From the NCBI RefSeq assembly GCF_006770285.1, contig NZ_CP017195.1, positions 186,001-250,000 of the forward strand: DNA of 64,000 nucleotides, read 5' to 3'. The stretch comes from Lactococcus paracarnosus. Lineage in GTDB: Bacteria; Bacillota; Bacilli; Lactobacillales; Streptococcaceae. Below the pieces are notes generated by a model, which saw nothing but the letters and a program-made list of their open reading frames with translations, was not told where the DNA came from and made no database searches. A program made the translations under genes and the position numbers. Positions 16,049-25,921 of this stretch are shown one piece after another. Numbering within the stretch: the stretch's first letter is position 1; each line of letters starts with the position of its first letter.

Positions 16049-19000
16049 ATGAACGAGTTATTTGATAAATTAATGGATCAGCTAGAGATGCCGGTCGAGA
16101 TACGCAACAACCCAGTATTTAAAGGCAATATCGAAAAAGTAGAAGTGCACGCGGTTAGCAAAATCTGGCACTTTTATTTGGCCTTTCCAGCTATTTTACC
16201 GATTGGCTTATATAAGGAACTTGTCTATCGGCTAGAAATGGCTTTTTCAAATATTGCCAAAACAGAGTTAACGATTATAACGACAGATGCGCGCTATGAT
16301 GAAGCCCTACTGAATGACTATTTGCCCACTATTTTTGAACAGCCTGGATGTGATACACCGAGCTTCACTGCGATTTTTAAGAAATATAAATTTATTGCTG
16401 GTGAGCAGGCAACAGATGCCCAGCTCTTAGTTGGTGAGCTATCAAATTTAACCTATTTTGTGACCCATTATTTTCCAGTGATGGAAAAACACTATCATGG
16501 ATTTGGTTTTACTGACTTGCATATAACGCCGAAAATTGATTATGAGTTAACCGATAGATTAGTTGCTGAGTACGAGAAGAAATCTGAGGCAGCCCTAGCT
16601 GATATTCTTGCCAATCAACCAGAGCCATCTTTTTCAAATGAACCAGCATTTCCGACAGCAAAAGAAGAGACTTTATCCCCTACACACCTCGCTTTAGGCA
16701 AAGAAATCAAAGCAACAGATACTGTTTTCCAGATGCAGGATGTGGTGAATGAAGAGGCCAATGTCGTCTTTGAAGGCTATGTATTTGCGGCTGAGCACAA
16801 GGTCTTTAAAAATCGGACCACAGGCAAGGAAAGTCACATGCTTGAAGTCAAAATGACCGACTATAGCAGTTCGTTTATCATCCAAAAATGGGGGAGAAAG
16901 CCGGAAGAACAAGCCATGTTTGACTTAGTCAAAAAAGGCATGTGGCTAAAGGTTAAAGGTAGCGTTCAGATGGACCAGTACAAGCATGAGCTTGTCATGA
17001 GTGTCCGAGACATGGTCGAAATCAAGGCCAAAAATATCCGAAAGGATCTAATGCCTGATGATCAAAAACGGGTTGAATTTCACGCGCATACCAACATGTC
17101 CACGATGGATGCCATTACTGATGTATCGGATTTAGTTGCCCAAGCCGCACGATGGGGACATGAAGCGATTGCCATTACTGACCATGCAGGTGCACAAAGT
17201 TTTCCGCATGCGCACTCAGCAGGCAAGAAAAATGGCGTTAAGATCCTTTACGGGATTGAAGCTAATCTAGTTGAAGACAGAGTGCCGATTACCTATAATG
17301 AAGATGATAGTAACCTATCTGACGCGACCTATGTCGTCTTCGATGTGGAAACAACAGGCCTTTCCGCAGTTTACAACAAACTGATTCAAGTTGCCGCCTC
17401 TAAAATGCACAAAGGTAATGTCATCGAACAATTTGATGAATTTATCGATCCAGGTCACCCTGTTAGTGAATTTACAACCCAGTTGACTGGTATCACGGAT
17501 GACATGGTAAGAGGATCTAAACCGTTAGAAGAGGTGCTAGTCGCCTTTCAAGCATTTTGCCAAGGTAGTATTCTTGTTGCCCATAATGCCACGTTTGACG
17601 TGGGCTTCATGAATATCAACTATCAACGCTATGATTTACCTATCATCACGCAACCTGTCATCGACACCTTAGAATTTGCCCGTAATCTCTATCCAGAAAT
17701 TAAACGTCACGGCTTAGGGCCGTTGACCAAACGTTTCCAAGTTTCTTTGGAGAATCATCACTTAGCCAATTTTGATGCTGAGGCAACGGGTCGCTTGTTA
17801 TTCATCTTCCTAAATGATGCCAAAGAAAAATTTAAGATTACGCTACTGAGTGATTTGAATACAAAAGTAGTCGACGAGAACTCTTATAAGCGAGCGCGTG
17901 TCAAGCATGCGACTATTTATGCAAAAACACAAGCTGGCTTAAAAAATCTCTTTAAGCTGATTTCTTTCTCAAATGTCAACTACTTTGCAGGAGTGCCTAG
18001 GATTCCTAAATCAGTCCTCGAGACATATCGTGACGGCTTGATCATCGGGTCGGCATGTTCTGAAGGGGAAGTATTTGAAGCTGTTACCAATAAATCCTTT
18101 GATGATGCCCTTAAAATAGCGGATTATTATGATTTTATTGAGATTATGCCGCCTGCTGTTTATCGACCACTTATCGCTAAAGAAACGATAAAAGATGAGG
18201 TTGAGTTACAACGTATCTTAAAAGATATGATAAAGCTTGCGGATACACTAGGTAAACCAGTTCTTGCAACGGGTAACGTCCACTATCTTAACCCCGAAGA
18301 TGCAGTTTATCGGGAAATCATCGTCCGTTCTATGGGTCCAGGTGCAATGATTAACCGACCTGTCGGTCGTGGTGAACACGCCATGCCAGCTCCGTTGCCT
18401 GATGTTCATTTTCGAACAACAACTGAAATGCTAGATGCCTTTGCCTTCTTGGGTGAAGCAGTTGCACGGCAGATTGTCATCGAGAATACGCAAAAAATGG
18501 CTGCATCTTTTGATGTCCTAACGCCAGTTCGTGAGGATCTTTATACGCCCTATATTCCTGAGTCTGAGGAAAAAATGGCGAAATTAACCTATGAGAAATC
18601 ACATGCTATTTATGGCAATCCCTTGCCTGATATTGTTGATTTACGGATAGAAAAAGAACTGAATTCGATTATTGGGAATGGGTTCTCGGTAATCTATCTC
18701 ATCTCGCAAATCCTTGTTGAACGCTCTAATAACCGTGGCTATCTGGTTGGTTCCAGGGGGTCGGTCGGCTCATCTTTTGTCGCGACGATGACAGGGATTA
18801 CAGAAGTTAATCCACTGCCACCACACTATGTCTGTCCAGACTGTCAGTTTTCTGAGTTCTTTACTGAAGGGCAATATGGCTCGGGATTTGATATGCCTGA
18901 AAAAAACTGTCCTAACTGTGGGCAGAGATTAAAAAAAGACGGTCATGATATTCCCTTTGAAACCTTCTTAGGCTTTAAAGGAGATAAGGTGCCCGATATT

Positions 19001-20443
19001 GACCTGAACTTTTCTGGTGCCGATCAACCCAGCGCCCATTTAGATGTCCGAGAAATTTTTGGGGCAGATTATGCTTTTCGGGCTGGGACGATTGGTACCG
19101 TTGCCGAGAAAACAGCCTTTGGGTTTGTTAAAGGCTATGAGCGGGATTATGGTCATTACTATCGTGGTGCAGAAATTGAGCGCTTGGCTGCAGGTAGTAC
19201 AGGCGTGAAACGAACAACTGGTCAACATCCCGGGGGGATTATCGTTATCCCTGGCTACATGGATGTCTATGATTTTAGTCCAGTAGCCTTCCCAGCAGAA
19301 GATGTCAATGCGGAGTGGCAGACCACGCACTTTGATTTCCATGCCATCCATGATAATATCTTGAAGCTCGATATTCTAGGACATGATGATCCAACTATGA
19401 TTCGTAAACTGCAAGATTTATCAGGTATGGATGCCTCGACAATTCCGATGGATGATCCAGATGTGATGAAAATATTTGCAGGTACAGAAGTCCTTGGTGT
19501 CACACCCGAACAAATTTTCTCAAAAACGGGGACACTCGGTGTTCCTGAGATGGGGACAACCTTTGTTCGTGGTATGTTAGAAGAGACGAAACCGAGCACT
19601 TTTGCAGAGTTATTGCAAATCTCGGGTCTCTCACATGGGACTGACGTTTGGTTGGGCAATGCACAAGAGTTAATCAAACAAGGGATTGCAAACCTCGCCA
19701 AGGTAATCGGTTGTCGTGATGATATCATGGTTTACTTAATTCATGCCGGTCTGGATGAATCGATGGCATTCACGATTATGGAACGTGTTCGAAAAGGGAT
19801 GTGGAACAAGATGGGTGATGAAGAGCGAGATGCCTATATCGCTGCTATGCGAGAAAATAATGTTCCTGAATGGTACATTGACTCCTGTAGTAAGATTAAA
19901 TATATGTTCCCTAAAGCCCATGCGGCAGCTTATATTATGATGGCGCTACGTGTCGCCTACTTTAAAGTGCACATGCCCATCTATTATTATTGTGCCTGGT
20001 TTTCTATCCGTGCCAATGCCTTTGACCTAAAAGTCATGGGGGATGGCTTAGCTGCTGTTAAAGCCAAGATGGCAGAGATTAGAGGCAAGGGCTTTGAAGC
20101 AACTAATGTAGAAAACGCCCTTTTTGGCACCTTAGAGTTATGCAACGAAATGCTAGAACGTGGCTTTAAGTTTGGTAAATTAGATCTCTATCGAAGTGAG
20201 GCCAGTGAGTTCATTATCGAAGGAGATACCTTGATTCCGCCTTTTTCCGCGATGGATGGTCTCGGTGGCAACGTCGCCAGACAGCTTGTTAAGGCGCGTG
20301 AAGATGGTGAGTTCCTCAGCAAAACAGAGCTTAGAAAACGTGCTGGGGTTTCTCAAACCCTAGTCGATAAGATGGATGACATGGGGATTCTAGGCAATAT
20401 GCCAGGAGATAACCAATTAAGTTTATTTGATGATCTATTTTAA
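16049..20443 (+). CDS. polC: DNA polymerase III alpha subunit, PolC type
   Basis: Replicative DNA polymerase of low-GC Gram-positives with built-in proofreading, 1464 aa as expected. In order: N-terminal domain, OB fold (about residues 230-330), PHP domain starting at FHAHTNMS (residue 344), a 3'-5' exonuclease inserted in the PHP domain (DVETTG, about residue 432), the catalytic polymerase core with the zinc finger C929/C932/C954/C957, and at the extreme C-terminus QLSLFDDLF, a sliding-clamp binding motif. It is monocistronic, with a terminator before comGA. Confidence 0.98.
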   Translation: MNELFDKLMDQLEMPVEIRNNPVFKGNIEKVEVHAVSKIWHFYLAFPAILPIGLYKELVYRLEMAFSNIAKTELTIITTDARYDEALLNDYLPTIFEQPGCDTPSFTAIFKKYKFIAGEQATDAQLLVGELSNLTYFVTHYFPVMEKHYHGFGFTDLHITPKIDYELTDRLVAEYEKKSEAALADILANQPEPSFSNEPAFPTAKEETLSPTHLALGKEIKATDTVFQMQDVVNEEANVVFEGYVFAAEHKVFKNRTTGKESHMLEVKMTDYSSSFIIQKWGRKPEEQAMFDLVKKGMWLKVKGSVQMDQYKHELVMSVRDMVEIKAKNIRKDLMPDDQKRVEFHAHTNMSTMDAITDVSDLVAQAARWGHEAIAITDHAGAQSFPHAHSAGKKNGVKILYGIEANLVEDRVPITYNEDDSNLSDATYVVFDVETTGLSAVYNKLIQVAASKMHKGNVIEQFDEFIDPGHPVSEFTTQLTGITDDMVRGSKPLEEVLVAFQAFCQGSILVAHNATFDVGFMNINYQRYDLPIITQPVIDTLEFARNLYPEIKRHGLGPLTKRFQVSLENHHLANFDAEATGRLLFIFLNDAKEKFKITLLSDLNTKVVDENSYKRARVKHATIYAKTQAGLKNLFKLISFSNVNYFAGVPRIPKSVLETYRDGLIIGSACSEGEVFEAVTNKSFDDALKIADYYDFIEIMPPAVYRPLIAKETIKDEVELQRILKDMIKLADTLGKPVLATGNVHYLNPEDAVYREIIVRSMGPGAMINRPVGRGEHAMPAPLPDVHFRTTTEMLDAFAFLGEAVARQIVIENTQKMAASFDVLTPVREDLYTPYIPESEEKMAKLTYEKSHAIYGNPLPDIVDLRIEKELNSIIGNGFSVIYLISQILVERSNNRGYLVGSRGSVGSSFVATMTGITEVNPLPPHYVCPDCQFSEFFTEGQYGSGFDMPEKNCPNCGQRLKKDGHDIPFETFLGFKGDKVPDIDLNFSGADQPSAHLDVREIFGADYAFRAGTIGTVAEKTAFGFVKGYERDYGHYYRGAEIERLAAGSTGVKRTTGQHPGGIIVIPGYMDVYDFSPVAFPAEDVNAEWQTTHFDFHAIHDNILKLDILGHDDPTMIRKLQDLSGMDASTIPMDDPDVMKIFAGTEVLGVTPEQIFSKTGTLGVPEMGTTFVRGMLEETKPSTFAELLQISGLSHGTDVWLGNAQELIKQGIANLAKVIGCRDDIMVYLIHAGLDESMAFTIMERVRKGMWNKMGDEERDAYIAAMRENNVPEWYIDSCSKIKYMFPKAHAAAYIMMALRVAYFKVHMPIYYYCAWFSIRANAFDLKVMGDGLAAVKAKMAEIRGKGFEATNVENALFGTLELCNEMLERGFKFGKLDLYRSEASEFIIEGDTLIPPFSAMDGLGGNVARQLVKAREDGEFLSKTELRKRAGVSQTLVDKMDDMGILGNMPGDNQLSLFDDLF

Positions 20444-20500
20444 ACAAGGTGTATAGAAGTCTATCTTTACGACCGTGAACCGCTAGTCGAGTCAATCTGT

Positions 20501-20508
20501 TACGATAA
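20501..20508 (+). promoter_or_regulatory. Possible ComX (sigma-X) com-box for comG
   Basis: TACGATAA is close to the streptococcal/lactococcal com-box TACGAATA that drives late competence genes. It lies 60 nt before the comGA start and abuts the polC terminator. A second partial match, TTTACGAC, is at 20466-20473. Neither is exact, so the call is tentative. Confidence 0.3.
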
Positions 20509-20540
20509 AAAAATCTGTGAGCGCAACTTGCAGATTTTTT
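20507..20540 (+). terminator. Terminator between polC and comGA
   Basis: AAAAATCTG (20509-20517) pairs with CAGATTTTT (20531-20539) around a 13-nt loop and ends in a T run. It isolates the comG operon from polC transcription. Confidence 0.75.
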
Positions 20541-20567
20541 GCGTATGAAAAATTAAGGGGAGTGATA

Positions 20568-21509
20568 ATGGTTCAGAAATTAGCAAAAGTACTCTTACAA
20601 GCGGCAGTTAGCTTTGGTGCAAGCGATGTCTATGTTTTACCAGTTGAGACGACGTTTGCAGTTAGCTTTAGGCGTTCGGAGAGTCGTAAGCACTATATCA
20701 CTTGTTCAGCTGCTGAGGGGCAAAGTTTAATCTCACATTTCAAATTTACAGCTGGTATGAACGTTGGCGAAAAGCGACGCCCGCAGTTAGGTGCCTGTAC
20801 CTATGAGATTGGTGAGCGCAGTCTGAGGCTAAGACTATCTACAGCAGGGGATTTTGAAAATCGAGAAAGTCTGGTCATTCGATTATTGCCAGATCAAGCG
20901 CATCCCCTCTTGTTTTGGGATAAAGCGACGCTTCTATCATTGAAAACGGCGGTAGTCAGTCGAGGGCTTTATCTATTTTCAGGACCGGTGGGTTCCGGAA
21001 AGACGACACTGATGCACCATGTTGCAAAAGAGAACTTTACAGATAAACAGGTCATTACGATAGAAGACCCAGTAGAACTTGTCAGGCCAGAGCTTTTGCA
21101 ATTCCAAATCAATGAAGCGATTGGCAACACCTATGATAGCTTAATTAAATTATCTCTTAGACACATGCCGGATCTTGTCATTGTAGGAGAAATTCGAGAT
21201 AGTACGACAGCTCGTGCGGTCATCCGGGCTAGTTTGACGGGCTACACGGTATTTTCGACGATTCATGCCAAATCTATTCGTGGTGTATATGCTAGGTTAC
21301 TCGCCTTAGGCGTGACCAAAGATGAGCTAGAAAATGCCTTGTCTGGTATTATTTATCAGCGACTCATAGCAGGAAAAGGGGTGCTAACCTATGCAGATAA
21401 AAACTTCTCTAATCACAGCCATGACGGATGGAATAGGCAGATTGAGGCACTTGTTAGATCAGGATCTATTCGTGCTAGTCAGGCGACGGTCGAAAAAATT
21501 ATCAGTTAA
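20568..21509 (+). CDS. comGA: Competence pilus assembly ATPase ComGA
   Basis: Cytoplasmic secretion-type ATPase that powers assembly of the competence pseudopilus for DNA uptake. It has 313 aa, the usual ComGA size. The P-loop is GPVGSGKTTLM near residue 144, then the Asp-box IEDPVEL near 170, the Walker B region LVIVGEIRDSTTARAVIRAS near 205, and the His-box TIHAK near 232. I chose the ATG at 20568 with AAGGGGAG upstream, rather than an in-frame GTG at 20517 that lies inside the polC terminator. It is the first of seven comG genes that mostly overlap. Confidence 0.95.
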   Translation: MVQKLAKVLLQAAVSFGASDVYVLPVETTFAVSFRRSESRKHYITCSAAEGQSLISHFKFTAGMNVGEKRRPQLGACTYEIGERSLRLRLSTAGDFENRESLVIRLLPDQAHPLLFWDKATLLSLKTAVVSRGLYLFSGPVGSGKTTLMHHVAKENFTDKQVITIEDPVELVRPELLQFQINEAIGNTYDSLIKLSLRHMPDLVIVGEIRDSTTARAVIRASLTGYTVFSTIHAKSIRGVYARLLALGVTKDELENALSGIIYQRLIAGKGVLTYADKNFSNHSHDGWNRQIEALVRSGSIRASQATVEKIIS

Positions 21510-22476
21510 ACAGCAGGTTAAGTTGCTCAAGCTCATACATAATTTATTGGTGAGTGGCTTTCATCTATCAGAGATGATTCATTTTCTAGATCATTCAAAG
21601 CTAGTTGATCAGCGCTTCGTGAACACGATGCGAACCTCTCTAGCAAATGGAGAGACGATTTCGCAGATTTTAGCCAGGTTACAGTTTTCAAAATCAGTCA
21701 TAACGCAAGTCGCCTTAGCAGATTATCATGGTGATACCCAGCAAACTTTTGCCTTGGTGACCCAGAACTTGGCAAGTCGACTTCGGGTCAGACAAAAAAT
21801 GATCGCTGTTAGTACTTATCCAATCATCTTAGTTGCTGCCTTAGTCATCATGGTTATAGGCTTGAAAACGTATCTATTACCCCAGGTTGAAACGACTAAT
21901 CTGGCTGGGTGGTTGCTATATAGCTTACCAGTACTAGTTGTTGCCGGGAGCATTAGCCTAACCCTTTCTATCCTGTTTTTGAAGCGGTATATGAAACGAA
22001 CATTACCCCTAAAACTGTTTCAAAACCTAGCTCGCTTACCTGTCATTGGTATGTTCGTTAAGTGTTACCTGACATCATTTTATGCTAGAGAGTGGGGGAA
22101 CTTAATCAAACAAGGCCTAGAGATGCGACAGATTTTGGTGCTTATGCAGGTACAAGATGACAGGTTGTTTCGAGAAATAGGTCAGGATTTGTTAGCTGCT
22201 ATGCAACTTGGTAGGGCCTTTCATGAGCAAATTGCTAGCTATCGTTTTTTCACAGCGGAACTCTCTTTGATGATCGAATATGGGGAGATGAAGTCGACCC
22301 TAGGTGATGAACTCCTGCTATATTCAGATGCCTCATGGCAGGTCTTTTTTGACAGGGTAGATACAGCGACGAATCTGGTGCAGCCTTTGATATTTTTATT
22401 TGTGGGATTGATGATTGTTTTAATCTATGCAGCCATGTTATTACCTATTTATGCGCAGATGGAGTTGGGGATGTAA
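21391..22476 (+). CDS. comGB: Competence pilus platform protein ComGB
   Basis: Polytopic membrane protein of the type II secretion F family, on which ComGA assembles the pseudopilus. Three long hydrophobic segments are seen (near residues 148-170, 178-205 and the C-terminus), with two repeats of the GspF domain. The start is uncertain. Homology to streptococcal CglB begins near LLDQDLF, so the real start may be TTG at 21451 or GTG at 21472 (AGGAT upstream) rather than the upstream ATG at 21391 or 21421. The full ORF overlaps comGA by 119 nt. Confidence 0.9.
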   Translation: MQIKTSLITAMTDGIGRLRHLLDQDLFVLVRRRSKKLSVKQQVKLLKLIHNLLVSGFHLSEMIHFLDHSKLVDQRFVNTMRTSLANGETISQILARLQFSKSVITQVALADYHGDTQQTFALVTQNLASRLRVRQKMIAVSTYPIILVAALVIMVIGLKTYLLPQVETTNLAGWLLYSLPVLVVAGSISLTLSILFLKRYMKRTLPLKLFQNLARLPVIGMFVKCYLTSFYAREWGNLIKQGLEMRQILVLMQVQDDRLFREIGQDLLAAMQLGRAFHEQIASYRFFTAELSLMIEYGEMKSTLGDELLLYSDASWQVFFDRVDTATNLVQPLIFLFVGLMIVLIYAAMLLPIYAQMELGM

Positions 22477-22508
22477 AAATGAGGGTTAGAAAATGGGAGG
22501 AAAAAAGG

Positions 22509-22826
22509 ATGATGCATAAAAAAATGGTAGCTGCTTTTACTTTACTAGAGATGTTGATTGTTTTGATGATCATCAGTATCCTCATCTTGTTATTTGTCCC
22601 CAATTTATCATCTCAAAAGACGACGATTAAGGAGACTGGTAATGCTGCTGTGGTTAAAGTGATTATGTCTCAGGCAGAATTATACCAGCTTAATCATTCG
22701 GGAAAAGTATCTTTGAAAATCTTACTAGAAGACGGTAATATCACACAACAACAGGTGGACGCGTATCATGCTTATTATGCACTGGCTAAAAACAAGGGTG
22801 AGAAACCAGAAATTCCGGAGGATTAG
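22509..22826 (+). CDS. comGC: Major competence pseudopilin ComGC
   Basis: Main structural subunit of the competence pilus. It is a short prepilin of 105 aa: positively charged leader, the prepilin peptidase (ComC) site before FTLLEMLIVL with the conserved glutamate at mature position 5, then the hydrophobic helix LMIISILILLFVP and a small globular domain. The ATG at 22509 is preceded by GGGAGG at 22495-22500, better than the ATG at 22479, which starts only three bases after the comGB stop and lacks a site. It overlaps comGD. Confidence 0.95.
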   Translation: MMHKKMVAAFTLLEMLIVLMIISILILLFVPNLSSQKTTIKETGNAAVVKVIMSQAELYQLNHSGKVSLKILLEDGNITQQQVDAYHAYYALAKNKGEKPEIPED

Positions 22827-23226
22827 AGCCTTTACCCTCCTCGAGGCCTTGGTCACATTATCCGTATCCTGCTTGATTATCTTATTATTTACTAATACCT
22901 ACCAAGATACAGTCCATGCGGTCCGAGGTCAACTGTTTGTTTTACAGTTTGAAAACAAGTTAAAGCATCAACAAGCACAAGCCATCACGAGGTCAGAAAC
23001 ACGGTCGCTATCTGCGACAAATCATGTCGTCAAGATGAATGACCAAGTCCTTGAAACACCAAAAGAGACGCTATTTTCGGATTTTAATATTACCTTTAAA
23101 GAAAATGGCAATATCAAATCTATCAAAGCAGCTAAGATTATCATTACTTTACCTTATGAAGGGGATAAACAGATAATTTATCAGCTACAGTTAGGAAGTG
23201 GCCAATATAAAAAAACAACAAGTTAG
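22768..23226 (+). CDS. comGD: Competence pseudopilin ComGD
   Basis: Minor pseudopilin of 152 aa with a basic leader, the prepilin site before FTLLEALVTL and a membrane helix LSVSCLIILLFTNTY, then a globular C-terminus. AGGTGGA at 22753-22759 supports the ATG at 22768, inside comGC (59-nt overlap). An ATG at 22777 or GTG at 22798 are alternatives. It acts with ComGE, GF and GG in priming the pseudopilus. Confidence 0.92.
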   Translation: MLIMHWLKTRVRNQKFRRIRAFTLLEALVTLSVSCLIILLFTNTYQDTVHAVRGQLFVLQFENKLKHQQAQAITRSETRSLSATNHVVKMNDQVLETPKETLFSDFNITFKENGNIKSIKAAKIIITLPYEGDKQIIYQLQLGSGQYKKTTS

Positions 23227-23503
23227 GGGGTATATCTTGCTGGAGAGCTTACTAACTATGGCGCTCCTCGCTGTCATCAGCACCGTTGTCTTAGTCGAGG
23301 TCTCAAGATCTAGGGGCACACTTGCTAGGCAAAATGAAAAAATTGCCGTCTTAAATCTTGCCTTGATGGCATTTGATAGTGGCGAATCAAGCTTAAGTCA
23401 AAATGGCGTGGCTGTCAAACTAGAAAAAACGGATAAAAAACTGGTGGTAACACATAAGGCACAGGAGGTAGTCAGTCTTGAACTATTACAAGAAATACCT
23501 TAA
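23198..23503 (+). CDS. comGE: Competence pseudopilin ComGE
   Basis: Minor pseudopilin, 101 aa, starting at GTG with AGGAAG upstream and overlapping comGD by 29 nt. The leader ends in RGYILLESLLTM, in which the conserved phenylalanine after the cleavage glycine is replaced by tyrosine, followed by the helix ALLAVISTVVLVEV. Its assignment rests on position in the operon and on the prepilin-like N-terminus. Confidence 0.88.
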   Translation: MANIKKQQVRGYILLESLLTMALLAVISTVVLVEVSRSRGTLARQNEKIAVLNLALMAFDSGESSLSQNGVAVKLEKTDKKLVVTHKAQEVVSLELLQEIP

Positions 23504-23921
23504 AGCCTTTACGCTACTAGAGAGTTTGGTTGCACTTTTATCTGTTTCTCTATCTGTTTTGCTCATTCAGGGCATGACTAAGCTGGTTATCCAGGAAGTT
23601 GCAATCATTCGGCAATCACGAGAGAATGAATGGCAAATTTTTTGTAATTTACTCAGACGTGAATTTGAAACGACTAGGTTAGAAAAGGTCAGTCAAAATT
23701 TTTTATATGTCAGTACAGAAAAAGGGTCTAGACGCTATGGTATGAAAGCAGGTACTGATGATTTTAGGAAAACGAATGCATCGGGTCAAGGCTATCAGCC
23801 CCTGCTGTTTGGCGTATCCTGTGTTGTCATATCAACCAAACAGCAGGTTGTCACGATCAAGCTGACCTTTAAAAAAGGAGATGAGAGAACATTTATTTAC
23901 GCATTTTCAAAAAACGAGTAA
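23478..23921 (+). CDS. comGF: Competence pseudopilin ComGF
   Basis: Minor pseudopilin of 147 aa. It begins at TTG with a strong AGGAGG (23463-23468) nine bases upstream, inside the end of comGE. The prepilin-like AFTLLESLVALLSVSLSVLL near residue 10 and the central RRYGMKAGTDDFRKTN stretch are typical of the ComGF family. Confidence 0.9.
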   Translation: MNYYKKYLKAFTLLESLVALLSVSLSVLLIQGMTKLVIQEVAIIRQSRENEWQIFCNLLRREFETTRLEKVSQNFLYVSTEKGSRRYGMKAGTDDFRKTNASGQGYQPLLFGVSCVVISTKQQVVTIKLTFKKGDERTFIYAFSKNE

Positions 23922-23932
23922 AGGGCGGTATC

Positions 23933-24217
23933 ATGCTCTATGCGCTATCGATTTCAGTTGTTTTTGGCATGATTTTGAGTTTTTATTTGTCAGCGATAGT
24001 GGAAAAGCAGAGCGACTTACTCGCCCAAGAATCTTTTTTATACGCCCAACTCATGGCAAAGCTGACTGTAGAAAGACGTTCTGGTAAAGTGGCCGGTCAG
24101 CTCCGTTTTGACAAAGGGGTTGTTAGCTATCGATTGCAAGATAAGGTGATACAGGTAACGGTTACCTTAGTATCTGGTGATCGGTACCAGTTCCGAATGC
24201 TTAGTGGGTCGCCTTAA
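23933..24217 (+). CDS. comGG: Competence pseudopilin ComGG
   Basis: Last comG gene, 94 aa as given, with an N-terminal membrane helix (LYALSISVVFGMILSFYLS) and a small polar domain resembling streptococcal CglG. The ATG at 23933 has a modest AAAGGG upstream. The frame stays open back to 23885 and encodes KKRVKGG just before this ATG, which matches the basic leader of other ComGG proteins. The true start may therefore be an upstream non-standard codon (ATT at 23891 is 10 nt after AAAGGAG). Confidence 0.85.
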   Translation: MLYALSISVVFGMILSFYLSAIVEKQSDLLAQESFLYAQLMAKLTVERRSGKVAGQLRFDKGVVSYRLQDKVIQVTVTLVSGDRYQFRMLSGSP

Positions 24218-24315
24218 CTGTTGGATGCGATGATTTGCCTGCCTAGCCGAGTCAAAGTAGGTTCTTTTGTTACCCAGTTAGATTGATTAACAGATAGGCA
24301 ATCAATGATTCAGTA

Positions 24316-24324
24316 TGGTAAAAT
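24316..24324 (+). promoter_or_regulatory. Extended -10 promoter of the GNAT gene
   Basis: TGGTAAAAT, with no good -35 box, lies about 100 nt before the start. A 7-bp inverted repeat ATTGATT/AATCAAT (24282-24306) lies just upstream. Confidence 0.5.
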
Positions 24325-24426
24325 AAGGTCTAACATCGGTTGTTATATTTTTCTGCCGTATTTAAAAACCTGAGTATGTTTAAGCATCTTGTGTTTCCAG
24401 TCACTAAAACTGGTAGAAAGTAAATC

Positions 24427-24846
24427 ATGTCAATTATTGAAGTAGATTATAAAGAAAATGCAGGTAACATTGCTAATTTGCTTGATGCCTACACGCGTGT
24501 TCAAGCACCAGAAGCGATTGAGACACCACGAAAGAAGCTAAGCTTTGCCCTAGTTGTTGATGATGACATCGTCTCCAGGATAACGGGGTCAATCTCGTTT
24601 AATGGTTTACATATCGAGTTATTCATGTCTAGTAACCAAGCAAGAGGAAAAGGATATGGCTCTCAATTATTTGCACACATTGAGAAAATAGCGATTGAAA
24701 ATGGCTGTCATTATATCGTGTTGGAAACGATGAGTTTTAATGCGCCGAAATTTTATCTGGATAGAGGGTTTGACATTATCAAGCAAATAGACGACTCACC
24801 TATAAATGGAGAAAAAATGTACTTTATGTTTAAATCGCTAAGGTAG
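24427..24846 (+). CDS. GNAT-family N-acetyltransferase
   Basis: Predicted acetyl-CoA-dependent acyltransferase, 139 aa, cytoplasmic. The acetyl-CoA pyrophosphate loop is SNQARGKGYGSQLF near residue 76, preceded by the beta-4 strand LHIELFMS and followed by IVLETMSFNAPKFYLDRGF. This is the single-domain GNAT fold. The substrate cannot be read from the sequence. It stands alone between the comG operon and ispE. In streptococci this place is often taken by a methyltransferase and ackA, so the neighbourhood differs. Confidence 0.88.
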   Translation: MSIIEVDYKENAGNIANLLDAYTRVQAPEAIETPRKKLSFALVVDDDIVSRITGSISFNGLHIELFMSSNQARGKGYGSQLFAHIEKIAIENGCHYIVLETMSFNAPKFYLDRGFDIIKQIDDSPINGEKMYFMFKSLR

Positions 24847-24926
24847 TCATTCTGTTTTGCTGGTTTTTTTGAGATTAGCTTGATCGTTATACTGTTGCTA
24901 TTCCCTGAAAAGTCAGCTGATAAATG

Positions 24927-24935
24927 TGGTAAAAT
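24927..24935 (+). promoter_or_regulatory. ispE promoter, probably giving a leaderless mRNA
   Basis: TGGTAAAAT is an extended -10 box that ends only six bases before the ispE ATG. Initiation at the normal distance would fall on or beside that A. There is no room for a ribosome binding site. Confidence 0.5.
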
Positions 24936-24941
24936 AGGAAT

Positions 24942-25793
24942 ATGGAAATTACAGAAAAGGCACCAGCCAAGATAAATCTTGGCTTAGATGTGATCAGCAA
25001 ACGGACAGATGGTTACCATGAATTAGATATGATTATGGCAAGCGTCGACTTGTCAGATCGGATTACAGTGAGAGAACTGCCAGACTCGTCAGACATTAAG
25101 CTACAATCTAATTCAAGCTTTGTTCCTTTAAATAAAAAGAATCACGTGTATAAAGCAGCAGCTTTAATCAAGAAAAGGTTTCATATCGAGACAGGTGTTG
25201 CTATCTATATCGATAAAAAAATACCAGTAGCCGCAGGTCTCGCAGGTGGATCATCTGATGCTGCGGCCACTTTACGTGCCTTGAATCAACTCTGGCAGTT
25301 GGGGTTGAGCTTGGCTGAGCTAGCCAAATTAGGGGAGGAAATTGGGTCGGATGTGCCTTATTGTGTTTACGGTCAGACAGCTCGCGTGACAGGGCGTGGC
25401 GAACATGTAAAACCAATCACCAATACTAAGAAACCTTGGGTGATACTTGTTAAACCTGCCTTTGGTGTATCGACACCTGATATTTTTCGGCATGTTGACT
25501 TGGCTACTATCACGCATCCCGATATCGATACACTTGAGGCAGCTGTCGTTAACGCTGATGTAGATAAGGTCTTACAAAATCTAGGGAACTCACTAGAGGA
25601 TGTGACGTTAGACAAGCATCCTTTGATTTCGAAGATTAAGTCACACTTGACAGCAAGAGGGGCAGATGCTGTTTTGATGAGTGGCAGTGGGCCGACTGTT
25701 TTTGCGCTATGCCATCAAGAGAAAAAGGCGCATCGCATTTGTGATAGTATCAAAGGCTTTTGTAATGAGGTTTATCTAGTCAGAATGCTTTGA
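24942..25793 (+). CDS. ispE: 4-diphosphocytidyl-2-C-methyl-D-erythritol kinase
   Basis: GHMP kinase that phosphorylates CDP-methylerythritol, known from the MEP isoprenoid pathway. It has 283 aa, the normal length, with KAPAKINLGLDV at the N-terminus, the ATP loop PVAAGLAGGSSDAA near residue 95, and the C-terminal MSGSGPTVFA near residue 246. Many lactococci use the mevalonate pathway and still keep an ispE-like gene, so its role here may not be the complete MEP route. Translation probably starts on a leaderless transcript. Confidence 0.93.
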   Translation: MEITEKAPAKINLGLDVISKRTDGYHELDMIMASVDLSDRITVRELPDSSDIKLQSNSSFVPLNKKNHVYKAAALIKKRFHIETGVAIYIDKKIPVAAGLAGGSSDAAATLRALNQLWQLGLSLAELAKLGEEIGSDVPYCVYGQTARVTGRGEHVKPITNTKKPWVILVKPAFGVSTPDIFRHVDLATITHPDIDTLEAAVVNADVDKVLQNLGNSLEDVTLDKHPLISKIKSHLTARGADAVLMSGSGPTVFALCHQEKKAHRICDSIKGFCNEVYLVRML

Positions 25794-25835
25794 TCATCTC
25801 TAGTTCAAGCTGACATCTACGAGGACTACAATCAT

Positions 25836-25869
25836 AAAAAGGCTATCCGATGACGGATAGCTATTTTTC
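25836..25869 (+). terminator. Terminator after ispE
   Basis: A 9-bp stem (25841-25849 with 25854-25862), loop ATGA, lies between AAAAA and a T tract. Confidence 0.8.
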
Positions 25870-25908
25870 TTGACATTTTAAATTAGGATGATATACTTAA
25901 CTGGTAAA
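25870..25908 (+). promoter_or_regulatory. adcRCB promoter with AdcR/ZitR zinc box
   Basis: TTGACA (25870-25875), 16-bp spacer, TATACT (25892-25897). TTAACTGGTAAA (25897-25908) matches 11 of 12 positions of the AdcR box TTAACYRGTTAA and covers the start point, so zinc-loaded AdcR would repress its own operon. Confidence 0.75.
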
Positions 25909-25921
25909 GGAAATTTAGAAA

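Noticed and set aside
19267..19728. A 153-codon minus-strand frame inside polC
   Set aside because: Antisense shadow of the polymerase core, with no recognisable domain or ribosome binding site.
23881..24087. Open frame starting at an ATG directly after AAAAAAGGAG, in the comGF-comGG junction
   Set aside because: Zero spacing from the ribosome binding site, no prepilin features, and it runs out of frame through comGG.
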